NCBI RefSeq assembly: GCF_031877795.1
Contig: NC_133954.1
Location: forward strand, 7,221,256-7,285,255
Direction: 5' to 3'
Length of the DNA stretch: 64,000 nt
DNA from: Strix aluco
Lineage: Eukaryota > Chordata > Aves > Strigiformes > Strigidae
Below the pieces are notes generated by a model. That model saw only the letters and a list, made by a program, of their open reading frames with translations, was not told the DNA's origin and did no database searches. Of the stretch, positions 55,079-64,000 are shown piece by piece. Each line of letters opens with the position of its first letter. The first letter of the stretch is position 1. The translations under genes and the position numbers were made by a program.

Positions 55079-58000
55079 GTAGGGAGACCCGGCCCCCAGC
55101 CCTGGCTCTGCCGCTGCGCCCCGGCCGGCTCCCACCCCCGGCACAGCCCCGGCGAGGCGCTGGGGGTGCTGGTCCCCGCTGAGCCCCCTTCTGTCTGTCC
55201 CGCAGGAGGCCTACGAGGAGGGGATGAGGAGGAGCCTGGACCCCGAGGGCTACGAGGACCCCGGCATAAAGGGCCCCCACCTATCGCTGGGGGAGATGAG
55301 CAGTGAGTGGCTCCGGCGGGTGCTGGGGGGCACTGGCATGGGCACCAGCATTGCACGGGGGATGGCGTTGCACGGGCGCCGGTGTCATACGGACACCAGC
55401 ATTGCACGGGGGATGGCATTGCACGGGCACCGGTGTCATACGGACACCAGCGTTGCACGGGGGATGGCGTTGCATGGGGGCTGGCACCGGCGTTGCGCGG
55501 GAACCGGCACCGGGTGGGTGCCAGCGTCGCGGGGGCACTGGTGGTTCAAGGTCGCACGTTGCATGGGCGCCAGAGTTTCGTGGGTGCAGCTCTGATGGGT
55601 ACTGGCATGGCACAGGCGTGTTGCACGGGCACTGGCGTTGCATCGGCACCACGTCACGTGGGTGCCAGCATGGCACAGACATGTTGCACGGGCATCAGCG
55701 TTGCACAGGCGTGTTGCATGGGCGCCAGGGTTGCATGGGCACCAGAGCTGCATGGGTGCCAGCGTCGCATGGGTGCCAGCAGGGCACAGACGTGTTGCAT
55801 GGGCACCAAGCGTTGCACGGGTGCCGGCATGGCACAGAGGTGTTGCATGGGCACCAGCATGGCATGGGTGCCAGCCATTGCACAGACGTGTTGCACGGGT
55901 GCCAGCCTTGCGCGGGTGCCAGCGGGGCTCACTCGGTCAGGCAGGGACACGCAGCCCTCGGGATCGCGTCACCCAAAGGCAGTGACACCCTTTGCTGAGG
56001 CCCCGGCGCCGATGAGGTGCCCGAGCTGTGGGTGCCCGAGATGTGGCCTCAAGGCCCCGACCAAGACCCCCCAGAGGGAGGTGAGGGAGTTTGGGGGGGT
56101 CTGTGTGCCCCGGGGTATCCCCTTGCCTGAAGCTCGATTGATTCGGAGCTGCCACCCCAAAGTGGGTGCTTGGGCCGTACCGGCTCCCCGCATCCAGAGC
56201 CCCGGGTCCCCGTTTGGGGTGACGCAGGTCGGGGGGTAACGCTGCCACCTGTTCTGCGCAGGGGCCAGCACCGGGTCCCCCTTGCACGCGTGGAGGGCCA
56301 GAGCCGAGGAGCTGTCGCCCCTGCGGTGAGTCCCCCCAAATCGGGGAGGGGGCCGGACGCTGCCCCACTTCCCCGGCTGGCATCGGCAAGGGGAGGCTGC
56401 CGGCACCCATGGGTGCCCAGCGCTGACCCCCCTGCCCCGGCGGTGTGTGTTTTGCAGCCAGTATTTGCCCAGCCGCCGGGGATGCTATGACCTGGACGGG
56501 AGGAGGCGCGCGGCCGGGGCCCCCCCGGGACAGGCGAGCCGCCGTGGCGGAGGGCAGCGTGAGTGACCCGCGGGGGCACCGGGGGACAAAGCCCAGCCCC
56601 GGCATTCCCCCCCCCACCTCCCCCCCACCCCAGCCCTCCGTCGCAACCGCCGCTCGCCCCCCCCCCGGCTTTGCCGCCCCCGTCCCCGTCCCCCCCGCCG
56701 GGTGACCGTCACCCGGGCGTCAGGGCACGCGCCGTGGGGTGACCGCTGCCGCTTGCCCGTAATCGCCCGCTGATTGAGGATAAATAAAGTCTTTGTTTGG
56801 GGTGAGGACAAGAACCACTTGGGGCTGAACGCTGGCTGGCGCCGGGCGGCCGGGACGAGGACAGGCTCGTGCCCACGTGCTGCGGCCAACGCTGTCGGGG
56901 ACAATGTGGGGGGGACACGCGGCCCATCCCCGCTCCCATGGGCACAGCATCCCTCGGCCGGCAGAGCAGGATGCGGCTCCTGTGGCATCACCCCGCCGGG
57001 TGACCTGGCTGGGGACAGCGGGGGGACCGCGGTGGTCCCCGGTGGGGACGGAGGGGGACGGGGTGAGCATGTCCCCGGCACCGGGGTGGCCACAGGCGGG
57101 CGGGAGCTGCGCTGGTGTTTACTGTCAGCAAAGGCAAAGTGCTCCGGGATTTACGGTGCACACAGGGCGGCCGCGGGGCGTGGGGCTGGGCCCCCCGCTT
57201 TATAGGGCCGGATCCGGCCTGCAGGACCGTGGGGAGCTGCAGGTAGGCGGGAGATGGGGACACCTCGAGATTCTGGGGTCTGGCTGGCCGGGGATGTTCT
57301 GTCCCCGTCCCAGTCCAAGCAGCTGGGGTCAGGGTTGTGCCAGTGGCAGGGTCACCCCGGCCTTGGTGGTGTCCCCAGACTGTCACCCTGCCCCAGGAAC
57401 TGGGCTGCGGGATGCGAGGGGCTGGAGGTGGGCACCGACACGGTGGGGGGTGATGGAGGGACACGTCCAGTAAACCCCAACTGGGTCTGGGATGGGGAAT
57501 GGGTGGGGGACACGTCCAGCGAGCCCCAACTGGGCCTGGGGTGGGGGTGATGGAGCAGGGGACATGTCCAGGCAATCCCAACTGGATCTGGGGTGGGGGT
57601 GATGGGGGACACCCCTCCAACAGACCCCAGGGGGGTCGGGCCGGGGCAGGGACCAGCTAATGCGTTGGTGGCTCCGCTCACAGCTCCGTCGGTGACTGAT
57701 GTGGACCTGGAGGCGGCGGGGAGCAGGAGGCTCGTGTCCCGGCGGGAGACCCATGAGGTGGGTGCTGCCCCAGGGACCCCCATTCCCTCCCCATTCCCAG
57801 GGGTGGATGGACTGTGACCACCCGGGGACCAACCTCAGGGCATGGGGCTGGGGGGCGGGATGCTGGCCTGGGAGCCGCAGCTCTGGGGGTCCCCGCTGCG
57901 GCTGGGGGGACCCTGACAACCCCCCGGCTCTGGCTGCAGGGCTACGTGGAGCTGCACCAGCTGGTCATGGACAGCAAGAAGGAGCTGTGCTGGGTGGAGG

Positions 58001-61000
58001 CCGGCCACTGGCTCAAGCTGGAGGAGGACTTCGAGGAAGCCGGCCACTGGGGCCAGCCCCGTCTCTCCTTCCTCACCTACCGCAGCCTCCTGGAGATCCG
58101 ACGGGCTTTGGCCAAAGGTGGGGACATCGGCTGGGGCCTGGGATGGTGGTGGGGACCCCGTGCTGGCCGGCTGGTGACAGCGCTGTCCCTGCAGGCGTTG
58201 TGCTCCTCGATGTGGCAGCCACCTCGCTGGCAGCCATCGCCCATGTCCTCATTGACCAGATGATCTACGAGGGGCAGCTCAAGCCGCAGGACCGGGACGA
58301 CATCCTGAGGAGGCTGCTGCTGCAGCACAGGTATGGCCAGCGCTGACGCACCCCTGGGGGGGACCCCGGGTGTCCGGGCTGGATCCAGCCCCAGCGAGTC
58401 CCACTGGACCCTGGCACCAGGTGGCAAAGCCGCTCTGGGGTTTGGCTTGAGCTCCCAGCCCAGTTTGGGGGTCCCCTGGGGCTTTGAGGGGGGGTTCAGT
58501 GGTGCTGGCCTGTCTGATGCCACCTTCCGTGCTGCTCTAGGCTCCCCAGCGAGGTCGAGGTGCTGCAGCACTCGGGCACGGGCCAGGCAGAGACAGAGAA
58601 GCCGCTGCTGGAGGGGCGCAGGGCCGAGCAGGCGAGTGGGGCCGGGGCTGTGGCGGGGGGCAGGGGGGGCTGCAGGGGGCAGGGGGGCCATTGGGGTGCA
58701 GGGTCGGGGGTGTCAGGTCCAGCCAGGGTATGGGGAGGGCTGCTGGGAGAGGCACAGGCACACACAGGGACACGCACGAGGCGGTTCCACACCAAGCTCG
58801 TGCAGGGACCCCCCCACGCTGTGCACCCTCTGACACACGCTTGTGCACACTTGCACATGTATTTTGCCAGTCAGAGAGGGACCTGGGGGGGTTGATCGAT
58901 AGCCGGCTGAACAGGAGCCAGCAGTGTGCCCGGGTGGCCAAGAAGGCCAATGGCATCCTGGCCTGTATCAGCAATAGCGTGGCCAGCAGGGACAGGGAAG
59001 GGATCTGACCCCTGTGCTCGGCACTGGTGAGGCCGCCCCTCAATGAGTGGGTTCAGTTTTGGGCCCCTCACCCCAAAAAGGCCATTGAATGACTTGAGCG
59101 TGTCCAGAGAAGGGCAACGGAGCTGGTGCAGGGTCTGGAGCACAGGTCTGATGGGGAGCGGCTGAGGGAACTGGGGGGGTTTAGTCTGGAGAAGAGGAGG
59201 CTGAGGGGAGACCTCCTGGCCCTCTGCAACTCCCTGAAAGGAGGGTGCAGAGAGGGGGGAGGAGTCTCTTGAGCCAAGGAACCAGCGGCAGGACAAGAGG
59301 GAATGGCCTCAAGCTGCGCCAGGGCAGGGTCAGACTGGCTCTTAGGAAGGATTTCTTTGCAGAAGGGGTTGTTGGGCGTTGGAATGGGCTGCCCAGGGCA
59401 GGGGGGGAGTCCCCATCCTGGAGGGGTTGAAGAGTCGGGTTGAGCCAGCGCTGAGGGATCTGGTGGAGTTGGGAACGGTCAGGGTGAGGTTCATGGTTGG
59501 ACTGGAGGATCTTCAAGGGCTTTTCCAACCTGGATGATTCTGGGATTCTGTGAACCACAGGCACAAACACACACAAGTGCACGGGCACAAACACCCCCCC
59601 AAAGTCCCATGCACACCCCGCTTTCTGTCACCCTCACACACACGTGCACACACATGCACGCCTGTTGGGCACATGCACACGCACACACGTGGCTTTACAC
59701 TCGCAGGTGTGTGCACACAGGTACGTGCACATGGGGAGGCGTTGCCGTGGGGTGGTGCAGAGGTGGGAGGGAGGGAACCGGGCTGGCGGGGGACAGAGGG
59801 GGACACACAGGGGATGGAGGGGGACATGCAGGGGACAGCAGGGGACATGCAGGGGATGGCAGGGGACACGCAGGGGATGGTAGGGGACATGCAGAGGATG
59901 GAGGGAGACACTCAGGGGACAGAGCGGAAGATGCAGGGGACAGAGGGGGACATGCAGGGAACGGCCACCACGGATGGCTGATCCCCGCCATCCATCTGCC
60001 TGCAACAGAGCCCAGGCGGGACCACTAGACCCCAGCTCCCCGAGAAGGTCCCCGAGGATGCCGAGGCCACGCTGGTCCTCGTGGGTGAGTGGTCAGCGGG
60101 GAGGTGGGTGCAGGGTGAGGGTGGTGGGTGCGGGGCTGGGGTGCACAGCGGGAGCTTTGGCAACTGCCCGTCGCTGCCTGCTCGCTCACTCGCTGCATTT
60201 CTTGCACCTTTTTTGACTCTCCCCCTCCTCAGCCCTCGCCGCCGCCTGCTGCTGCTCAGCGCTGCTCTCTGGGCCCCCTGTCCCCATGTCCCTTGGCCTC
60301 ACTCCCCTGTGCACCCACACCCTCATGTCTCTGTGTCCCCTGCGCCCCTGTGTCCCCATGCCCTGATGTCCCTGTGCTCCCATTCCCACCTATCCCTGTG
60401 TCCCTATGTCCCTGTGTCCCCACGTCCATGTGTCCCTGTGCCTCAGTGTCCTCACGTCTTTGTGCCCCAATCCTATTCCCTTTGTCACCCATGTCCCGTG
60501 CCTCTGTGTCACCTTGTCTCCATATCCCAATGGCCCTGTGTTTCAATGTCCCCATGTCTCCATGCTCCTGTGTCCCCCTGTCCCTCTGTCCCCCTGTCCC
60601 TGTGCCCCGTGTCCCTGTGCCTGGCCCCCCATGACCCCCATCCCATCCCGTCCTCCCCCCAGGCTGTGCAGACCCCCTGGAGCAGCTGACACTGGCCTTC
60701 GTGCGCCTGAAGGACGCGGTGACACTGGATGCTGTCCTCGAAGTGCCCCTACCTGTCCGCTTCCTCTTCGTGGTCCTGGGCCCCGACGCCCCCCACATCG
60801 ACTACAAAGAAATCGGCCGCGCCGCTGCCACCATGATGTCCGAGAGGGTACAGAGCTCTCCCGCCATTGTCACCGGCGCTGCCACCACCACAGCTCTGCT
60901 ATCCGGGGTGCCACCCCCCTGAGCACCCCAGAGTCCCCAGCACTGGGGCTGCGCCCTCTAACAGGGCCCATCCACCTGTGCCACGTCCCTCTCTGTGCTC

Positions 61001-63469
61001 GTGTCCCTGTGTCCCCGCGCCACTGTGTCCCCTCATCCCCACACACCTGTGTCCTCAGCCCTCTGGGTCTCCATGTCCCTATGCGCCCCTGTCCCCATGT
61101 CCCCATCTCCACAGGCACCCCTGTCCCCATGTCCATATGCATCCCTGTCCCCACACTTCTGTGTCCCTGTTGGCCCCATGCTCCTGTGTCCCCATGTCCC
61201 CATGCCCCTGAGGTCAAATGTCCCCAGGCAGCCACGTCCCCATGCTCCTGTGGTCCTACGTCCCTCATGTCCCCATGTTCCCCCTTACCCCATGTCCCCA
61301 TGCCCCTGAGGTCAAATGTCCCCATGTCCCCAAGCAGCCACACCCCCACGCTCCTGTGGTCCTACATCCCTCCCGTCCCCATGTTCCCCCTTACCCCACA
61401 TCCCCATGCCCCTGTGGTCTCACACCCGCTGTTCCCAAGCCCCCATGTCCCTATGTCCCCCCTCATCCTCACACCCCCAGTCCCCACCATACCCCATCCC
61501 CGCGGGGCTGCTCAGGGGCTGGGTGGGTGCCCAGCAGCACCCAAGGGTGCTGAAGATGCCTCACCTTCCATCCCCGGGGCCACCCCGCAGGTCTTTCGCC
61601 AGGACGCCTACCTGGCCGAGGGCCACCAGGACCTGCTGCGGGGGGTGGAGGACTTCTTGGAGGCCAGCATCGTCCTGCCGCCCACCGAGACCCCCAACGA
61701 GCAGCTCCTCCGCAGCCTGGTGCCGCTGCAGCAGCAGCTGCTCCGCCGCCGCTACCGGCCCCGCGACAAGGCGCTGGCTGAGACCTTCCTAAAAGATCTG
61801 AGTACGTCTGGGACCGCCCTGCTCCCCCCCAGGGATCCCCCATCCCCGTGGCTGGCGGGACCCACCCCCCCCTTGCATGCGGGGTCCCCCCATGGCCACC
61901 TGCTCGTGTCCCCCAGGGCTGGAGGAGCCGGCGGCGGAGGACGACCCCCTGCGCAGGACGGGGCGACCTTTTGGGGGGGCTGGTGCGGGACATCCGCCGC
62001 CGGTACCCCAAATATCTCAGCGACATCAAAGACGCCCTCAACCCCCAGTGCCTGGCTGCTGTCATCTTCATCTACTTCGCGGCGCTGTCACCCGCTATCA
62101 CCTTTGGAGGCTTGCTGAGTAATGGGGGGGACAGGCTGGGGACACGCCGGGGGACAGGGACATGGCCCGGCTGGGCACGGGGCGGGGGGGCTGGGGGAGC
62201 GGGGTGCCACCGCCTGCAGCACCATCCCCTGGGGATGCTCCTCGGGGGTTATTACACCCCTAATCCCAGTGCTGAGGAGCGTGGGGAGCGGGGACACAGC
62301 GCTGTCGTGTCCCCCCGCCCCGGCACCCACCGGCTCTGCCTTCCCCCCCCCTCCCAGGTGAGAAGACCAAGGGCATGATGGGGGTGTCGGAGCTGCTCCT
62401 CTCCACCTGCGTGCAGTGCGTCCTCTTCAGCATCCTCAGCGCCCAGCCCCTCCTCGTCGTCGGCTTCTCGGGGCCCCTCCTCGTCTTCGAGGAAGCCTTC
62501 TATGCGGTGGGTGCCACCCCGCACCCCTGGGTGCCCCCCACCTGCCGCCGGTGGTCCCCACGGTGGGCTCGTGGTGTCCCCACCCGCCCTGGCAGAGACA
62601 CGGGGGTGCTGCCACGAGGGGATGTCATGTGGGGGGATGGCACAGGGGATGGCACTGGTGGGGATGTCGCGCGGGTGACGGGGCAGGGGTGAGGCCGCGC
62701 AGGTGACGGCACGTAGGGGATATCACCCATCGGGGGGGTGGCACAGGGGCGATGTGAGGTGGCACCACATGGGTGATGCAAATAGCTGATGCCACGTGGG
62801 TGACACCACACCATGCGGGTGCTGCCATTGGGGTGCTGCCAGACTGGGGTACCACCATCGCCATCCCGGCACCCCACTAGTCCCCCCATTACAGAAGCAG
62901 CCTCAAGCTGCGCCAGGGCAGGGTCAGACTGGCTCTTAGAAGGATTTCTTTGCAGAAGGGGTTGTTGGGCGTTGGAATGGGCTGCCAGGGCAGGGGGGAG
63001 TCCCCATCCCTGGAGGGGTTGAAGAGTCGGGTTGACCCAGCGCTGAGGGATCTGGTGGAGTTGGGAACGGTCAGGGTGAGGTTCATGGTGGGGCTGGAGG
63101 AGCTTCAAGGGCTTTTCCAACCCAGATGATTCTGGATTCTGTGATTCCAGCACTCCCAAGCCCCCAGGCAGGAGGTGCAGGGCCACTGTGGCATCCATGA
63201 GTGAAAGCCCACCCCTGGGTGCCCATGCCGGGGGCTCTGGGGGGCTGACAGGGCTGTCCCCTCTGGCTCCCCAGTTCTGCAGCAGCCAAGGCATGGAGTA
63301 CATCGTGGGCCGGGTCTGGATCGGCTTCTGGCTGATCCTGCTGGTGCTGGTGGTGGTGGCCTGCGAGGCCAGCTTCCTGGTGCGCTACCTGTCCCGCTAC
63401 ACCCAGGAGATCTTCTCCTTCCTCATCTCCCTCATCTTCATCTACGAGACCTTCTCCAAGCTTGTCACG
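55061..63469 (+). CDS. SLC4A1: Band 3 anion exchanger 1 (partial, 3' end outside window)
   Basis: Chloride/bicarbonate exchanger of the red-cell membrane, whose cytoplasmic domain anchors the cytoskeleton. Exons of the erythroid form: 55,061-55,078, 55,206-55,302, 57,684-57,757, 57,940-58,117, 58,195-58,330, 58,541-58,631, 60,009-60,084, 60,663-60,847, 61,591-61,801, 61,917-62,118, 62,358-62,506 and 63,275-63,469, about 537 residues. Landmarks: [11 protein letters not shown] and SDVDLEAAG-like TDVDLEAAG near the N-terminus, [12 protein letters not shown] at 64-75, [11 protein letters not shown] near 215, [11 protein letters not shown], then membrane segments from about residue 400 ([69 protein letters not shown]). 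Exon 61,917-62,118 carries one extra G that breaks the frame (see findings). The intron after 58,631 starts with GC, not GT. Identification is certain. Confidence 0.95.
55330..55920. repeat. Minisatellite in SLC4A1 intron 3
   Basis: Three 51-bp units at the left (GCACGGGGGATGGCGTTGCA, then a GTGTCATACGGACACC palindrome-like part) grade into shorter degenerate units around GTTGCATGGGTGCCAGC. Confidence 0.88.
56000..56558 (+). CDS. Three candidate in-frame cassette exons of SLC4A1
   Basis: Blocks 56,000-56,080 (81 nt), 56,262-56,325 (64 nt) and 56,458-56,558 (101 nt) each have AG and GTGAG(G/T) borders. Phases run 1-1, 1-2 and 2-1. They join each other, the exon ending 55,302 and the exon starting 57,684, all in one frame, adding 82 residues. 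The third encodes [19 protein letters not shown], which resembles the Y-N-L-x-E-RRR motif in the N-terminal region of the paralogue AE2 (SLC4A2). The acceptor of the first block (TTTGCTGAG) is weak. The known erythroid protein skips all three. They may be tissue-specific exons; this is inference from frame and motif. Confidence 0.45.
56783..56788 (+). terminator. Intronic polyadenylation signal in SLC4A1
   Basis: AATAAA followed within about 20 nt by the GT-rich stretch TCTTTGTTTGGGGTGAGG, a full polyadenylation arrangement. If the third cassette block is read past its donor, the frame stops at 56,564-56,566, 217 nt before this signal. A short terminal isoform is therefore conceivable. Confidence 0.4.
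57095..57242 (+). promoter_or_regulatory. Candidate internal (kidney-type) SLC4A1 promoter
   Basis: TTTATA at 57,199-57,204 is followed about 40 nt later by a donor CTGCAG/GTAGGC at 57,242/57,243, room for a tiny non-coding first exon. Upstream lie a forkhead-like TGTTTAC and a GGCAAAGTGC resembling an HNF4 half site. Mammalian kidney AE1 starts from an intronic promoter and uses an internal Met; the equivalent Met (residue 73, ATG at 57,967) is conserved here. Confidence 0.4.
57425..57640. repeat. Tandem repeat in SLC4A1 intron 3
   Basis: About four degenerate units of 50-60 bp built on GGGGACACGTCCAG then CCCCAACTGGGTCTGGGGTG, just before exon 4. Confidence 0.85.
58868..59565 (+). mobile_element. 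CR1 LINE 3' fragment (copy B)
   Basis: The longest CR1 piece here, inside the SLC4A1 intron 58,632-60,008 and in the same orientation as the gene. It encodes the C-terminal part of the reverse transcriptase, with [48 protein letters not shown] and [14 protein letters not shown]. Stops and frame breaks show it is dead. The 3' end is GATGATTCTGGGATTCTGTG, and a CA-rich microsatellite follows directly. Confidence 0.93.
59566..59970. repeat. CA-rich tract and GGGGACATGCA minisatellite
   Basis: 59,566-59,740 is CA/TG-rich alternating sequence. 59,780-59,970 is a run of about 20-bp units of GGGGACATGCA with GGGGAC(A/G)G variants. Both are in the SLC4A1 intron that also holds CR1 copy B. Confidence 0.85.
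60270..60640. repeat. CCTGTGTCCCCATGTC minisatellite in SLC4A1 intron 8
   Basis: Degenerate units of about 15-20 bp fill most of the intron 60,085-60,662. The plus-strand open frame through it is a repeat translation. Confidence 0.85.
61000..61500. repeat. TGTCCCCATG minisatellite in SLC4A1 intron 9
   Basis: Same motif family as in the previous intron, with a longer unit of about 95-100 bp at 61,205-61,420 (CCTGAGGTCAAATGTCCCCA, CTCCTGTGGTCCTACATCCC). It lies inside intron 60,848-61,590. Confidence 0.85.
62899..63150 (+). mobile_element. CR1 LINE 3' fragment (copy C)
   Basis: 5'-truncated copy in the SLC4A1 intron 62,507-63,274, same strand as the gene. It starts at CAGCCTCAAGCTGCGCCAGG and ends at GATTCTGGATTCTGTGATTC. 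It is nearly identical to copies A and B over their shared part, so the family was active fairly recently. Confidence 0.9.
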
Positions 63470-64000
63470 GTGAGGGGCGCAGGGTCCTGCGGTGGGGAAG
63501 AGTCGGCGGGGGGGGCTGCAGACTGTGGTCATCCCTTGGGTTTCCATAGAAACGGTGGGAGCCAGGCGAGGGATGCAGGCAGGGATGGAGCCCGTCTCCC
63601 AGTGTTTTCGCCCCCTCCCAGGTGTTTCCCAGCTCGTGCTTTTCTCCACAGGGGATTTTGGGGCAGGGAGGTGAAGCCCAGGCCCAGGTCCCACCTGGCC
63701 TGCAGCAGACATGGTCCTTGCCCAGGAACTGCCCAGAGAACCCCAATTTCTTCCCCCATCCCCTGGCTCAGACCCTTCCCAGCTGACTGGTACCAATGGG
63801 ATGGTGTCACCCCACACACTGGGTGCCCACAGGGACATCTCTGGTGCAGGAGAGGTGACAGGCAGGACACATACGCCACCACACCCTGGACCCCCCATCG
63901 CACCGAGGGGTCCCTGTGCACCCCTCCGCGAGCTCAGCGCGGCCCCAAACACCCCTGGGTGACGCATAGTCCGCAGCAGGGCCACGGTCATCCCTCCCCA

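Noticed and set aside
58868-59565. Retroviral or LTR element
   Set aside because: The reverse-transcriptase remnant and ATTCTGTG tail are typical of CR1; no LTRs, primer-binding site or gag-pol layout is present.
60406-62118. 570-codon plus-strand open frame
   Set aside because: It crosses SLC4A1 exons in the wrong frame and the CCCCATGTC repeats; it is a shadow of exons plus repeat.
63470-64000. Next SLC4A1 exon (starting near residue 538)
   Set aside because: No acceptor followed by the expected continuation after LVT was found before the right edge; the exon lies outside.

Overview
The window is vertebrate nuclear DNA, most likely from a bird. The genes are split by GT-AG introns, the repeats are CR1 retrotransposons whose 3' ends carry the ATTCTGTG-type tail, and the right half is GC-rich, compact and full of minisatellites, as on an avian microchromosome. 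No bacterial, phage or viral operon was seen. Gene names rest on recognising protein sequence by eye; no search was run.

Layout. (1) About 872-29,350, minus strand: the 5' part of MAPT (tau). A GC-rich CpG-island promoter with a putative non-coding exon lies near 29.3 kb, then a roughly 23.7-kb intron, then coding exons at 5,595-5,507, 4,128-4,042, 2,646-2,560 and 937-872. The rest of the gene lies beyond the left edge. (2) 29.8-36.8 kb: intergenic, with one CR1 fragment and a promoter-proximal minisatellite. (3) 36.84-43.6 kb, plus strand: complete SLC25A39 (mitochondrial glutathione carrier), 341 residues in ten coding exons. (4) 50.13-43.94 kb, minus strand: complete RUNDC3A (RUN-domain, Rap2-interacting), 441 residues in eleven exons, tail-to-tail with SLC25A39. 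(5) 50.2-54.98 kb: a GC-rich, repeat-laden intergenic region with a GATA/CACCC cluster. (6) 54.98 kb to the right edge, plus strand: SLC4A1 (band 3, anion exchanger 1), twelve exons of the erythroid form up to residue 537. The gene continues past the window.

The genes are not an operon. SLC25A39, RUNDC3A and SLC4A1 keep the order and orientation of the human 17q21.31 block. MAPT sits head-to-head with SLC25A39 where human has GRN, so a rearrangement breakpoint is likely near 30-36 kb.

Main points for a second look: three unannotated exon-like blocks in SLC4A1 intron 3 that keep frame with each other and with the flanking exons, one carrying an AE2-like motif; a TATA-containing candidate internal SLC4A1 promoter, with the start Met of the mammalian kidney form conserved downstream; an apparent one-base frameshift in a poly-G run of an SLC4A1 exon, probably an assembly error; a short tau exon 1; and several structured minisatellites (G-quadruplex, Z-DNA and hairpin types).
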